Shown piece after piece: positions 17,050 through 25,417 of a stretch of DNA of 64,000 nt. How positions within the stretch are numbered: position 1 is the first letter of the stretch; every line of letters starts with the position of its first letter. A program made the position numbers and the translations under genes. The notes under the pieces are model-generated. The model was not told the origin of the DNA. It made no database searches and saw only the letters and a program-made list of their open reading frames with translations. Origin of the DNA: UBA1794 sp031552405 (GTDB lineage Bacteria; Bacteroidota; Bacteroidia; Bacteroidales; Bacteroidaceae); NCBI GenBank assembly GCA_031552405.1, contig JAVBMN010000011.1:1-64000 (forward strand), given 5' to 3'.

Positions 17050-17117
17050 CAAAGGTAACTGTTAGTTGCGCTTTAGTAATTTACATTTGTTAAAACTTGA
17101 TTTTACATTTGCTAAAA
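17050..17117 (-). promoter_or_regulatory. promoter and 22-bp-period direct repeat before the Cys-rich gene
   Basis: On the minus strand TACCTTTG (17050-17057) is a full -7 match. Immediately upstream, TTACATTTGTTAAAA (17081-17095) is repeated as TTACATTTGCTAAAA (17103-17117). The 22-bp period is about two helical turns, placed where an activator would bind. Downstream of the box, ACAGGGT/ACCCTGT (17015-17032) forms a small hairpin or operator. The repeat abuts the stop codon of the Crp/Fnr gene. Confidence 0.5.
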
Positions 17118-17681
17118 TCATCTCATTTTGGCTCTGACCCGGCTCAAATTTACTTGTGATATGCCCAAGTATGAGGCAATGATATTTAATGAAACTCGTT
17201 GAGTAATGTTAGGAAACTCCTCGATAAGTTCTTTATATCGTTGCAGGGAGGTCTTGAACTGGCGGGATATAAATTGTTTTTCAGACTTTATGCATGCGTA
17301 TTCCACGTATTTGCGTCCCCAGTTTGCTATATAATTGTCTGTTAGATATAGTTTCTGTAGCGTATCTAAATTTATTTCATATAGAAAGGTGTCTTCTAAA
17401 AGCTCAACATTCGCATATTCTTCTTGACCCGTATGAAGTGTTTGTAATGGAAAGATAATATCACCCTCTTTGCCAAACCAAAAAGTAACCTCTTTATCAC
17501 GATTATAAGTATATGTACGAACCATTCCCTTTTTAATGAAATAGCACTTGGAGCCACTTACGCCTTCGCGAAAGAGATGAAACCCTTTGGGATAATCTAT
17601 CTCTGAAACATAACTCAGTAAAAGGGTCTTGGACGCTTGTGGTATTTGATGTATATTATCTATAATCTCGTTGATATTCAT
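17118..17681 (-). CDS. Crp/Fnr-family transcriptional regulator
   Basis: The protein has 187 residues. The N-terminal cyclic-nucleotide-binding-type beta barrel (about 20-125) has the G-x-x-x-F-R-E-G-V-S-G-S-K-C-Y-F-I-K-K-G pattern. It lacks the Fnr N-terminal Cys cluster. The long linker helix is followed by a short helix-turn-helix (about 150-187; NIIASYLGISQVNLSRVRAK). It is the usual short Bacteroidetes form. The effector is unknown. It precedes the Cys-rich exported protein by 139 bp on the same strand. Its own upstream region has a TACTTTTG -7 box and a perfect 17-bp palindrome, which suggests autoregulation. Confidence 0.85.
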   Translation of the reverse strand: MNINEIIDNIHQIPQASKTLLLSYVSEIDYPKGFHLFREGVSGSKCYFIKKGMVRTYTYNRDKEVTFWFGKEGDIIFPLQTLHTGQEEYANVELLEDTFLYEINLDTLQKLYLTDNYIANWGRKYVEYACIKSEKQFISRQFKTSLQRYKELIEEFPNITQRVSLNIIASYLGISQVNLSRVRAKMR

Positions 17682-17737
17682 TGCATTAATTGTTTTATGA
17701 AAAAGGATCTTATGAGCCGGGACAGATCCATATTTGC

Positions 17738-17768
17738 CAAAAGTACTATAAATAGTTCAGTGAACTAT
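17738..17768 (-). promoter_or_regulatory. promoter and palindromic operator of the Crp/Fnr gene
   Basis: On the minus strand the -7 box TACTTTTG occupies 17738-17745. A perfect palindrome, ATAGTTCA-G-TGAACTAT (17752-17768), lies just upstream over the -33 region. This is where a repressor would block polymerase or an activator would touch it. Confidence 0.5.
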
Positions 17769-17843
17769 GGAAAGGTAACAGAAAAATCTGCTGTAAACTC
17801 CATTGTCTTGTATGTTTTTGGGTACACACAAGCCAAACAATTG

Positions 17844-18039
17844 GTACGCATCAGTTGAAAAACTCGTGCGCACGGGTTGAGAGAGAAAACGCAGGCTTGT
17901 AATTACAGGAACGCAAGCCTGAGATTTCAAAAAACAAGTTGGTTCCACTTCACACTTTTCATCTTTCACGTTTTTCAAGCCTCCACTTGAAACCCCTTTG
18001 TCATAAGCGCTTTCAGAGGGGAGTGGAACGTGGAGGCTT
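17844..18039. repeat. intergenic repeat block with three inverted repeats
   Basis: No gene is seen between 17769 and 18075. The block contains a TGGTACGCATCAGTTGAAAA / GTGCGCACGGGTTGAG element (about 17844-17880). It is followed by CAGGCTTG (17892-17899) paired with CAAGCCTG (17914-17921), and then by AAGCCTCCAC (17977-17986) paired with GTGGAGGCTT (18030-18039), with a GGAGTGGAACGTGGAGG edge. The same three pieces recur in related form and in similar order at 40230-40600. Confidence 0.6.
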
Positions 18040-18075
18040 TTGAAGTGAATCTCATTTTTTCACGCCTTTTTCGCC

Positions 18076-18143
18076 TTTGTCCGATTTGTGTTATCTTTTG
18101 TCTGATACCTTCTTTTGTCCCGTTTTCCCATGCTGTACATTTG
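18076..18143 (+). promoter_or_regulatory. candidate HTCS operator and promoter of the GH30 gene
   Basis: TTTGTCCGAT (18076-18085) and TTTGTCTGAT (18097-18106) are direct repeats 21 bp apart, sharing an intervening TTGTGTTAT. A -33 TTTG at 18114-18117 and a full -7 box TACATTTG at 18136-18143 follow. The first repeat starts exactly 60 bp before the start of the -7 box. The same arrangement, with the same 21 and 60 bp spacings, stands at 26482-26549. Two-turn direct repeats upstream of -33 are typical for AraC-family outputs, so the hybrid regulator at 12412 is the natural candidate. Confidence 0.65.
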
Positions 18144-18265
18144 CCAACGATTTATAGAATAAGAAAGCCTAGTATAATACCATGTCAACAGAAAATGTGA
18201 TCAAGGCTGCTATGAATAGAAAAATAATAATAAGCCTGATTGAATTGATTTATATAAGAAAGAAC

Positions 18266-19750
18266 ATGAAAAAGAATTTTAAGAGCATTTCTCTGATCGG
18301 ATGCCTGATGCTCGCATCTTTACCGGATTTGTCTGCACAATCGTACAACTGGGTAAGCAGTACACAAAGTAGTGTATGGAAACAATCAACTGTAAAATTG
18401 CAAAACAAGGCTGCCGTTAACCCTGCACTGGAAATTAATGGAAATGAAAGTCTATCTACGTTTAAAGCCTGGGGAGCTACATTTAATGAATTAGGTTGGG
18501 ATGCCTTGAATGTGTTGTCTCCCGAACAACGAGAAACCATTCTGAAGCAATATTTCTCTCCGGAGGGGGATATGCGTTTTACACTTGGTCGTTTTTCAAT
18601 GAATGCCAATGATTACTCACGCAGTTGGTATAGTTGTGATGAGGTAGCTGGTGATTTCAAATTGACACATTTCAATATTGACCGTGACAAGACTACGCTG
18701 ATACCTTATATAAAGGCAGTCCAAAAGTACAATCCTAATTTGAGATTCTGGATCTCTCCATGGTCGCCCCCTTCCTGGATGAAGGTGAATCAACACTATG
18801 CAGTCAGAAGTGATAAAAGGTATAATGACATGTCGCCTTCATCAGATGTGGTTTTGTCGGAAAACCAGGGAGAAAGAAACGGCGCTCTCTTTCCCCGTGA
18901 ATTGGCACTTAATGATTACCTTATTCAAGATCCCCGGTATTTGAAAACCTATGCCAACTTATTCTGCAAATTCATATCGGCATACAAAGAGGAGGGTATT
19001 CCTATTTCGATGGTCATGTACCAGAACGAAGCGTGGAGCTACACCGTTTATCCCGGCTGTGCGTGGACACCGGAAGGTGTTATTCGTTTCAATGCAGAGT
19101 ATTTAGCACCTGCTTTGAAAGAACAGCACCCCAATGTTTCACTTTATATGGGCACATTCAATACTAACCGATACGATGTTGTTGACCAGATCCTTTCCGA
19201 TCCACGTATGCCGCAAACGATAAAAGGAGTCGGTTTTCAGTGGGAAGGAGGACAACTGGTGTCCCGCATCAAGGAGAAATATCCTCAATACAAGTATGTT
19301 CAGACGGAGAGTGAATGTGGACGAGGCAGCTTCGACTGGAAAGCTGGCGAACATACCTTTGGACTTATCAATCATTATTTAGGCAATGGTTGTGAAGAAT
19401 ATACTTTCTGGAACATTATTCTATGCAACAACGGTGAAAGCCCTTGGGGATGGAAACAGAATGCGCATATCCGTGTAGATTCGAAAACGGGTACGGCTAC
19501 GTATACTCCCGAGTATTATGCGGTAAAACATTACGCCCATTTTGTTATGCCGGAATCACATCTGTTGGCATACAGAGCGGCTAAAGAAGACAGGACGCCG
19601 GTATTGGTCTTCCTTACTCCCCAAAAGAAATATGTGATTGTGGCAGGAAACTTCAATGAAGTGAGTAGGAAGGTTACTATAAAATTGAATGGAAAATACC
19701 TTAATGTTATCCTTGAACCGCATTCAATGCACAGTTTTCAACTGAAGTAG
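18266..19750 (+). CDS. secreted GH30-family glycoside hydrolase
   Basis: The protein has 494 residues from the ATG at 18266. This start is chosen because a signal peptide follows at once (MKKNFKSISLIGCLMLASLP...LSAQ). An upstream in-frame ATG at 18182 would put an unlikely leader before it. The (beta/alpha)8 domain shows the GH30 acid/base Glu255 in Y-Q-N-E-A and nucleophile Glu348 in Q-T-E-S-E-C-G, with WISPWSPPSWMK and the C-terminal beta domain ending in HSMHSFQLK. The family includes beta-1,6-glucanases, glucosylceramidase-like enzymes and xylanases; substrate cannot be read from motifs. It opens the CAZyme cluster under the paired-repeat promoter and is probably co-transcribed with the GH43 gene 57 bp downstream. 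Confidence 0.88.
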   Translation: MKKNFKSISLIGCLMLASLPDLSAQSYNWVSSTQSSVWKQSTVKLQNKAAVNPALEINGNESLSTFKAWGATFNELGWDALNVLSPEQRETILKQYFSPEGDMRFTLGRFSMNANDYSRSWYSCDEVAGDFKLTHFNIDRDKTTLIPYIKAVQKYNPNLRFWISPWSPPSWMKVNQHYAVRSDKRYNDMSPSSDVVLSENQGERNGALFPRELALNDYLIQDPRYLKTYANLFCKFISAYKEEGIPISMVMYQNEAWSYTVYPGCAWTPEGVIRFNAEYLAPALKEQHPNVSLYMGTFNTNRYDVVDQILSDPRMPQTIKGVGFQWEGGQLVSRIKEKYPQYKYVQTESECGRGSFDWKAGEHTFGLINHYLGNGCEEYTFWNIILCNNGESPWGWKQNAHIRVDSKTGTATYTPEYYAVKHYAHFVMPESHLLAYRAAKEDRTPVLVFLTPQKKYVIVAGNFNEVSRKVTIKLNGKYLNVILEPHSMHSFQLK

Positions 19751-19807
19751 AAGCAGGATGCCCGGAAAGTCCTTTTCTTGGGAGATAGGAAAATTAGTAG
19801 AACAGAA

Positions 19808-20860
19808 ATGAAGAAGATACTATTTTTAGGCTTGGCAATCGTTTTAATTGCCTTTCGGATTAAAGCTGATCCGGAAGTTGGAGTTGCCAATAAAAGTAAT
19901 GCCGTTACACCTCAATATGCGGGTTATCTATTTGCTTATTTTGAGGGCTCGGGCCCTAGGCCTGAGCGCGAACACCTCCGCTTTGGAATAAGCCCCAATG
20001 CAGTAGAATGGGAAGCGTTAAATGGGAATGACCCCGTGATCCATTCCGACTCTATAAGCGTTTCGGGTGGGATTCGTGACCCGCATATTCTCCGTAGCGA
20101 AGATGGAAAGGCATTCTATGTGGTGGCTACAGACATGAGTACGGCAAAGAAAGGATGGAAGTCAAACCCCGGTGTTGTATTGTTAAAATCAACCGACTTA
20201 ATCCACTGGACACATTCTGCCATACATCTTTCTGATACGTATCCGGAGAAGTTTGGGGATGCCTATTGGGTATGGGCTCCCCAGACCATATACGATCCTT
20301 CCGTAGAGAAGTATATGGTTTATTTTACCTTGAAGAGGAATGATAGTTCAGATTTGGTTACTTACTATGCGTATGCCAATGAGAATTTTACGGCTTTTGA
20401 GGATGAGCCCCGATTCCTGTTCAATGCAAAATACGGTTCAATTGACAATGACATCATCTATAAAGATGGTATCTGGCATTTGTTTTATAAAGGCAATACG
20501 AAAGATATTCAAGGTGTGGAGGTGAAGAACGGAATCCAGAAAGCAACCAGCAAGAATCTTCATACAGGTTGGGAGGAAGATTTTATTTATCTGGATGCAT
20601 ATGTTGATACCCGGACTTCCGTAGAAGGGTCTTCTATTTTTAAATTGAATGATTCTGATACCTATGTACTCATGTACGACCTCTATTCTTCGCAACGGTA
20701 TGAGTTTCAGATCAGCAATGATCTTTACAATTTCACCTCAATCCCCCAGTCCTTTATTAAAGACTTTACTCCGCGTCACGGATCCGTGATTTCAATTACA
20801 CAGGAAGAAATGGACCGGCTTAACCGAGAGTGGGGGAATAACAGTGAAATAGGATTATAA
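19808..20860 (+). CDS. secreted GH43-like glycoside hydrolase
   Basis: The protein has 350 residues from the ATG at 19808, which is directly followed by a signal peptide (KKILFLGLAIVLIAFRIKAD). The five-bladed propeller pattern is seen in G-I-R-D-P-H-I (catalytic base Asp91), W-V-W-A-P-Q-T-I-Y-D-P, D-N-D-I-I-Y-K-D-G-I-W-H-L-F-Y-K and the late V-E-G-S-S-I-F with candidate proton donor Glu273. The layout resembles the GH43 arabinosidase/galactosidase-type subfamilies that act on pectin side chains. This fits the rhamnogalacturonan lyase gene that follows 21 bp downstream. An alternative start at 19778 is in frame but would place charged residues before the signal. Confidence 0.8.
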   Translation: MKKILFLGLAIVLIAFRIKADPEVGVANKSNAVTPQYAGYLFAYFEGSGPRPEREHLRFGISPNAVEWEALNGNDPVIHSDSISVSGGIRDPHILRSEDGKAFYVVATDMSTAKKGWKSNPGVVLLKSTDLIHWTHSAIHLSDTYPEKFGDAYWVWAPQTIYDPSVEKYMVYFTLKRNDSSDLVTYYAYANENFTAFEDEPRFLFNAKYGSIDNDIIYKDGIWHLFYKGNTKDIQGVEVKNGIQKATSKNLHTGWEEDFIYLDAYVDTRTSVEGSSIFKLNDSDTYVLMYDLYSSQRYEFQISNDLYNFTSIPQSFIKDFTPRHGSVISITQEEMDRLNREWGNNSEIGL

Positions 20861-20881
20861 AACCATAAAACTTATGTTATC

Positions 20882-23800
20882 ATGAAAAAACTGTGTATCC
20901 TGTTGCTCTTATTGGGAAGCGTCTATAGCTTTGCCCAACGGCAAATGGAAAACCTTGGGCGGGGACTTGTAGCCCAAAAAATTACGGGAGGCGTATACAT
21001 CAACTGGCGCATTACCGGTCAGGAATGGTATGGAACGGCGTATAACCTATACCGTGATGGAGTTAAGCTCAACGCCGCTCCTATTACCGGAGCGTCCAAC
21101 TACACCGATGCCGGCGGAACTACTCAATCTGTGTACACCGTGACTTCCGTGAAGAATGGAGTAGAAAGTGCACCCAGTAAAGCGGCTATTATGAGTACCA
21201 ATGGTTACCTCAACATTCCTTTGCGTGAACTGGGAGTAAGCGGATATGCCCCTAATGATGCTACCGCGGCCGACCTGGATGGGGACGGGGAAATGGAAAT
21301 CCTTGTAAAGCGGATCTATGCAGATTGGTCTGTGGCTTGCCAGCACTTCTCCTATATTGAGGCTTATAAACTGGATGGTACTTTTCTTTGGGCTATCAAT
21401 GTAGGCCCTAATCTTACGGACGATGTGGAGATCAATGTGGCCGCTTTTGATTTTGACGGAGATGGAAAAGCGGAAGTCTTTATGCGTACTTCGGAAGGAA
21501 CCATCTTTGGAGACGGTACCCAAATAGGGGATACCAATGGAGATAAAAAGACAAATTATCGTTTAGGGGGACAATACATGATTGAGGGTCCGGAGTTTCT
21601 CTCTTTGATTGATGGTGAAACCGGCAAGGAACTGGACCGGGTAGATTATATTCCCCGTACATTCGGTGGCAAAACAGTAGAACAGATTTGGGGAGATGGC
21701 TATGGACACCGTGCCAGTAAGTATTTCTTCGGTGCTCCTTATCTGGATGGTAAGAAGCCCAGTCTTTTCATTGGGCGTGGTATTTATACCCGTACTGTCA
21801 TGCGTACGTATGATATTGTAGATAAGAAGCTGGTGTTCAAATGGGAATTCAACACTGATAATAATCCGACTTATTTTGGACAAGGTTTCCATAACTATTC
21901 GGTAGCTGATGTAGATGGTGACGGTTGTGACGAAATAGTATGGGGTTCAATGGTTGTAAATAATGATGGAAAAGGACTCTACTCTACAGGGCTAGGGCAT
22001 GGGGATGCCCATCATGTAGGTGACTTCGATCCTTTTAATAAAGGATTGGAAATATGGACCTGCCAGGAAAACACTACAGGGGTTGCTTTACGAGAGGCCG
22101 GGACCGGTAAAATCCTGATTCGCCGTGTGACAGGGAGGGATACCGGTCGTTCTATGGCTGCCAATGTGACCAATGATTTTCCGGGGGCAAGTTTAGAGGG
22201 AGGTCCTGTGGCGTATTCTGCTACTACCCGGAGCGCGATAAATCATCTTGGCGGAACCACACTTAATTTCCGTATTTATTGGGACGGTGACTTGTTGGAG
22301 GAATGTTTTGATTATGACCGTTTTAGTGAATCTACCGGAGGTGGGGAAGGTGCGGTGTATAAATGGGGTAAAGGGCGTATTTTTACCACTTTCGGTGCAT
22401 TGACCAATAACTGGACAAAAGGAACCCCTTGTTTGCAAGCTGATATTCTGGGTGATTGGCGCGAAGAGATCATTATGCGTTCAGCGGATAATAAGAGCTT
22501 GCGTATTTATATGACGACGGCTCCCACTGAGCATCGTTTCTATACGCTTTTGCATGACATGCAGTACCGCCAGGCCGTCTGCTGGCAGATGTGTGGATAT
22601 AACCAGCCTCCCCATGTGAGTTTCTTTTTGGGAGACCTGGAAGGAATTACCTTGCCTCCTCCTCCTGTCATGACAAATGACAAACTGCTGTACAGTGGTA
22701 ACGGTACCTGGAATGATTCTTGGACAAAGAACGGTTCATCTGTGGCTTACAGCGAAGGCCAGTCTCTGCTTTTCGATGCGGATAATGGAGGGATAGTCAC
22801 TCTCAGTGGTTCTGTGTCTCCAGAGTTGTTGACTGTGAATAGCATGGGTAACTACACGTTGCAAAGCGGTTCTCTTTCCGGCGCAATGCGCCTGAATAAG
22901 CAAGGTGCAGGCACATTGACTCTCAATAGTGCGTTGACCTATACCGGCCCTACCGAGCTGTGGGACGGAACTACCGTGATTACTTCCGCGATCCAGAATT
23001 CTCCGGTTTGGATGAACCGTTTTGCAGAGCTCTCCCTGAAGGCGGATGCAAAGAAAGGTATTATTCAGGAGTATGGTTCCATTCTGCGCGTGGGAGGCAA
23101 TGAGGAGAAAGCGGTGGTGAACATTTCTGATTCCTTGTGGTTGAAATACGGAGCACAGGTAGATTTCGATATTTATGATACGGATTTCAGTGCCGATTTG
23201 CTAAAAATCAACGGTAACCTGATCCTTAAGGAAGATGCTGTATTCAATATCATTCCCCATGCTTCAGCAGGAAAAATTAAGCCGGGTGAATACCTCCTTG
23301 CCCAGGTTAGCGGTATGGTAAAGGGGAATGTATCGGATCTGGATATCCGTGGGTTGGAAGGAATAGCCTGTTCACTGGCACTACGGGAAGGCAAAATCTA
23401 TCTATCCATTATGGAGACCCGTGAGGCTGCTTCCGTACTTTGGAATGGCGCCTACAAAGCGGGCGAATGGAACCTGGCTACTACCAAAAATTTCCTGAAT
23501 AATGATATGGAAGATCTTTTTGTGACAGGTGATCAGGTGGTTATGAATGATGAAGCGGCTTTGAAGAAGGTGAATCTGCCTTCTGATGTATCTCCTGCCT
23601 CTTTGGTGGTTGATGCTTCCTCCAACTATACTGTCTCAGGCATTAAGTCTATTATAGGAGCCGCTGCTTTTACCAAAAAAGGCAAGGGTACTATAACCAT
23701 TGATAATACAAATACGTTCACCGGAAGAGTGGAACTGCTGGAAGGTACTGTATCTGTTTCTGCATTGGCTAACACTGTGATGACCGCGGGTGCCTTGGGT

Positions 23801-25324
23801 AGTCTGAGTACCAATGCGGCTAATTTTGTCTTCAACGGAGGAACCTTGCACTCCAATGATTATATTACTTCTTCTTCACCTATGACTCTTAATGAAAACG
23901 GGGGTACATTCAATATAGGTGATGAAATGATACAGGAAGGTAAGATTATCGGTACTGGACAGTTGATAAAAACAGGTACCGGACAGCTTACCCTTAGTAC
24001 ACCCAATACTTATTCAGGTGGTACGGAAGTGAAGGCGGGTACCTTGAGAATGGGGGACAGAACGGCTACCTTTGGTGCACAAGGCTCCCAGGTAACACTA
24101 TCCGGAGGAACACTCAAAATCAATGGAGACTATGGATACTCCAATCATAAAATTGTAATACCAAAGGGTGCCAAAGGCGCAATCATTGCCGGCGAACGCT
24201 GTGAAATAGCCGGTAGTATCTCTGGTGAGGGTGCGCTGGATCTGAATCTTCTGTGGATCCGTGCAGATAACTCGGCCGACTGGTCCGGATTTACAGGCAC
24301 TGTGAATGCGCACGACGGGGATTTTCGTATGTCTAAAGGACTTGATATGTCCGGTACTTCACTTACGCTGGGTGATAACGTGTACATGGCACATTTCAGA
24401 ACGGGTGGGGGGACCTTGATTGACGGTACCGCGAAGATCGGTTCTTTATCTTCTACTTATACTACATCCACTTTGGCAAGTGGTACCTACAATATTGGTT
24501 ACAACAATAAGAACTCTTCTTTTGCTGGTAAGTTTGACGGAGTTTTTGTGAATAAGTATGGTACAGGTAGCTTAACCTTGAGTGGGCAAAGTACCGCTAC
24601 CCTGAATATTTACGAGGGTAAAGTACTAGCCACTGCTTCCTCCGGAAATACTACTACCGGTCTGGTTACAGTACGATCTGGAGGAACCCTGGCCGGATCG
24701 GGAGCAGTGAAGAATGTAACTGTCCTTGAAGGAGGAATCTTAGAACCTGCTTCCAGCACCATTCTTGCAGGTAAGTTCACCGTAGACGGGACTCTTACCT
24801 TGAACAAGGGCAAACTGTTTATCAAGCGCCGGGGTAAGAACAATGACCTCTTAACAGTGAAGGGTAATGTAACAATGACGAATGCACTGATAGAAGTAGA
24901 TGCTTCTGCTGCCTTGACAGAAGGGACAGAGATGCAGATTATCACATCCTCCGGAAAAATTACGGGCACTTTCTCCGTATCACCCACTACTCCGGGTGAA
25001 GGCCTCCGTTGGGATACTAGTAAGTTCCTCAGCGACGGAATTCTGGGAGTGGCTGCCACTACCGGCTTGAATAGCATAGGTGCAGATGGCCCGAAGGTTT
25101 ATCCTACCGCCGTAACTGATATTTGCCATATAGATGTAAGCACAGCCAGCCAGGGTACTGTGATCCTTGAGCTACTGGATGCGTCTGGGCAAATAATACT
25201 GAACCGCTCATTCAATGCATCCGAAGCACAAGTTATTGACATGTCTGCTTATCTGTCGGGTACGTACTTTCTTGTACTGAAATCCGACGATGAGAAGATG
25301 CAGAAAACAATAACTAAACTGTAA
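20882..25324 (+). CDS. rhamnogalacturonan lyase (PL11) fused to autotransporter-type repeats and a sorting tail
   Basis: The protein has 1480 residues with a signal peptide (1 to about 18). Residues about 20-595 form a PL11 rhamnogalacturonan lyase: an N-terminal fibronectin-like piece (MENLGRGLVAQK...YNLYRDGVKL), then an eight-bladed propeller with Ca-binding D-x-D-G-D-G motifs (DLDGDGEME, DFDGDGKAE, DVDGDGCDE). After a PPPPV linker (about 597) comes a long beta-helical region (about 605-1400) of autotransporter-associated strands, such as L-x-K-x-G-x-G-T-(L/I)-T-(L/I) and YSGGTEVKAGTL. A type A sorting domain (about 1403-1480, ending KTITKL) closes it. The lyase would cut the pectin RG-I backbone, and the repeats probably act as a surface stalk or adhesion module. 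It is the longest fusion in the cluster. Confidence 0.88.
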   Translation: MKKLCILLLLLGSVYSFAQRQMENLGRGLVAQKITGGVYINWRITGQEWYGTAYNLYRDGVKLNAAPITGASNYTDAGGTTQSVYTVTSVKNGVESAPSKAAIMSTNGYLNIPLRELGVSGYAPNDATAADLDGDGEMEILVKRIYADWSVACQHFSYIEAYKLDGTFLWAINVGPNLTDDVEINVAAFDFDGDGKAEVFMRTSEGTIFGDGTQIGDTNGDKKTNYRLGGQYMIEGPEFLSLIDGETGKELDRVDYIPRTFGGKTVEQIWGDGYGHRASKYFFGAPYLDGKKPSLFIGRGIYTRTVMRTYDIVDKKLVFKWEFNTDNNPTYFGQGFHNYSVADVDGDGCDEIVWGSMVVNNDGKGLYSTGLGHGDAHHVGDFDPFNKGLEIWTCQENTTGVALREAGTGKILIRRVTGRDTGRSMAANVTNDFPGASLEGGPVAYSATTRSAINHLGGTTLNFRIYWDGDLLEECFDYDRFSESTGGGEGAVYKWGKGRIFTTFGALTNNWTKGTPCLQADILGDWREEIIMRSADNKSLRIYMTTAPTEHRFYTLLHDMQYRQAVCWQMCGYNQPPHVSFFLGDLEGITLPPPPVMTNDKLLYSGNGTWNDSWTKNGSSVAYSEGQSLLFDADNGGIVTLSGSVSPELLTVNSMGNYTLQSGSLSGAMRLNKQGAGTLTLNSALTYTGPTELWDGTTVITSAIQNSPVWMNRFAELSLKADAKKGIIQEYGSILRVGGNEEKAVVNISDSLWLKYGAQVDFDIYDTDFSADLLKINGNLILKEDAVFNIIPHASAGKIKPGEYLLAQVSGMVKGNVSDLDIRGLEGIACSLALREGKIYLSIMETREAASVLWNGAYKAGEWNLATTKNFLNNDMEDLFVTGDQVVMNDEAALKKVNLPSDVSPASLVVDASSNYTVSGIKSIIGAAAFTKKGKGTITIDNTNTFTGRVELLEGTVSVSALANTVMTAGALGSLSTNAANFVFNGGTLHSNDYITSSSPMTLNENGGTFNIGDEMIQEGKIIGTGQLIKTGTGQLTLSTPNTYSGGTEVKAGTLRMGDRTATFGAQGSQVTLSGGTLKINGDYGYSNHKIVIPKGAKGAIIAGERCEIAGSISGEGALDLNLLWIRADNSADWSGFTGTVNAHDGDFRMSKGLDMSGTSLTLGDNVYMAHFRTGGGTLIDGTAKIGSLSSTYTTSTLASGTYNIGYNNKNSSFAGKFDGVFVNKYGTGSLTLSGQSTATLNIYEGKVLATASSGNTTTGLVTVRSGGTLAGSGAVKNVTVLEGGILEPASSTILAGKFTVDGTLTLNKGKLFIKRRGKNNDLLTVKGNVTMTNALIEVDASAALTEGTEMQIITSSGKITGTFSVSPTTPGEGLRWDTSKFLSDGILGVAATTGLNSIGADGPKVYPTAVTDICHIDVSTASQGTVILELLDASGQIILNRSFNASEAQVIDMSAYLSGTYFLVLKSDDEKMQKTITKL

Positions 25325-25346
25325 ATTCAATAAAAAGAAGACACTA

Positions 25347-25379
25347 CCTGTAAGGGCGGAATGCATTCGCCCCTACAGG
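25347..25379. repeat. 33-nt palindromic repeat (CGAATGCATTCG core)
   Basis: CCTGTAAGGGCG and CGCCCCTACAGG flank a GAATGCATTC palindrome, so the 33 nt form a nearly continuous hairpin. It lies between the PL11 and GH43 genes. GGGGCGAAT...ATTCGCCCC palindromes are familiar interspersed repeats in several bacterial genomes; no second copy was seen in this window. It could attenuate read-through into the GH43 gene. Confidence 0.7.
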
Positions 25380-25417
25380 AAAATGTCATTCTGATTATAA
25401 CTCAAAAATAGAAACAA

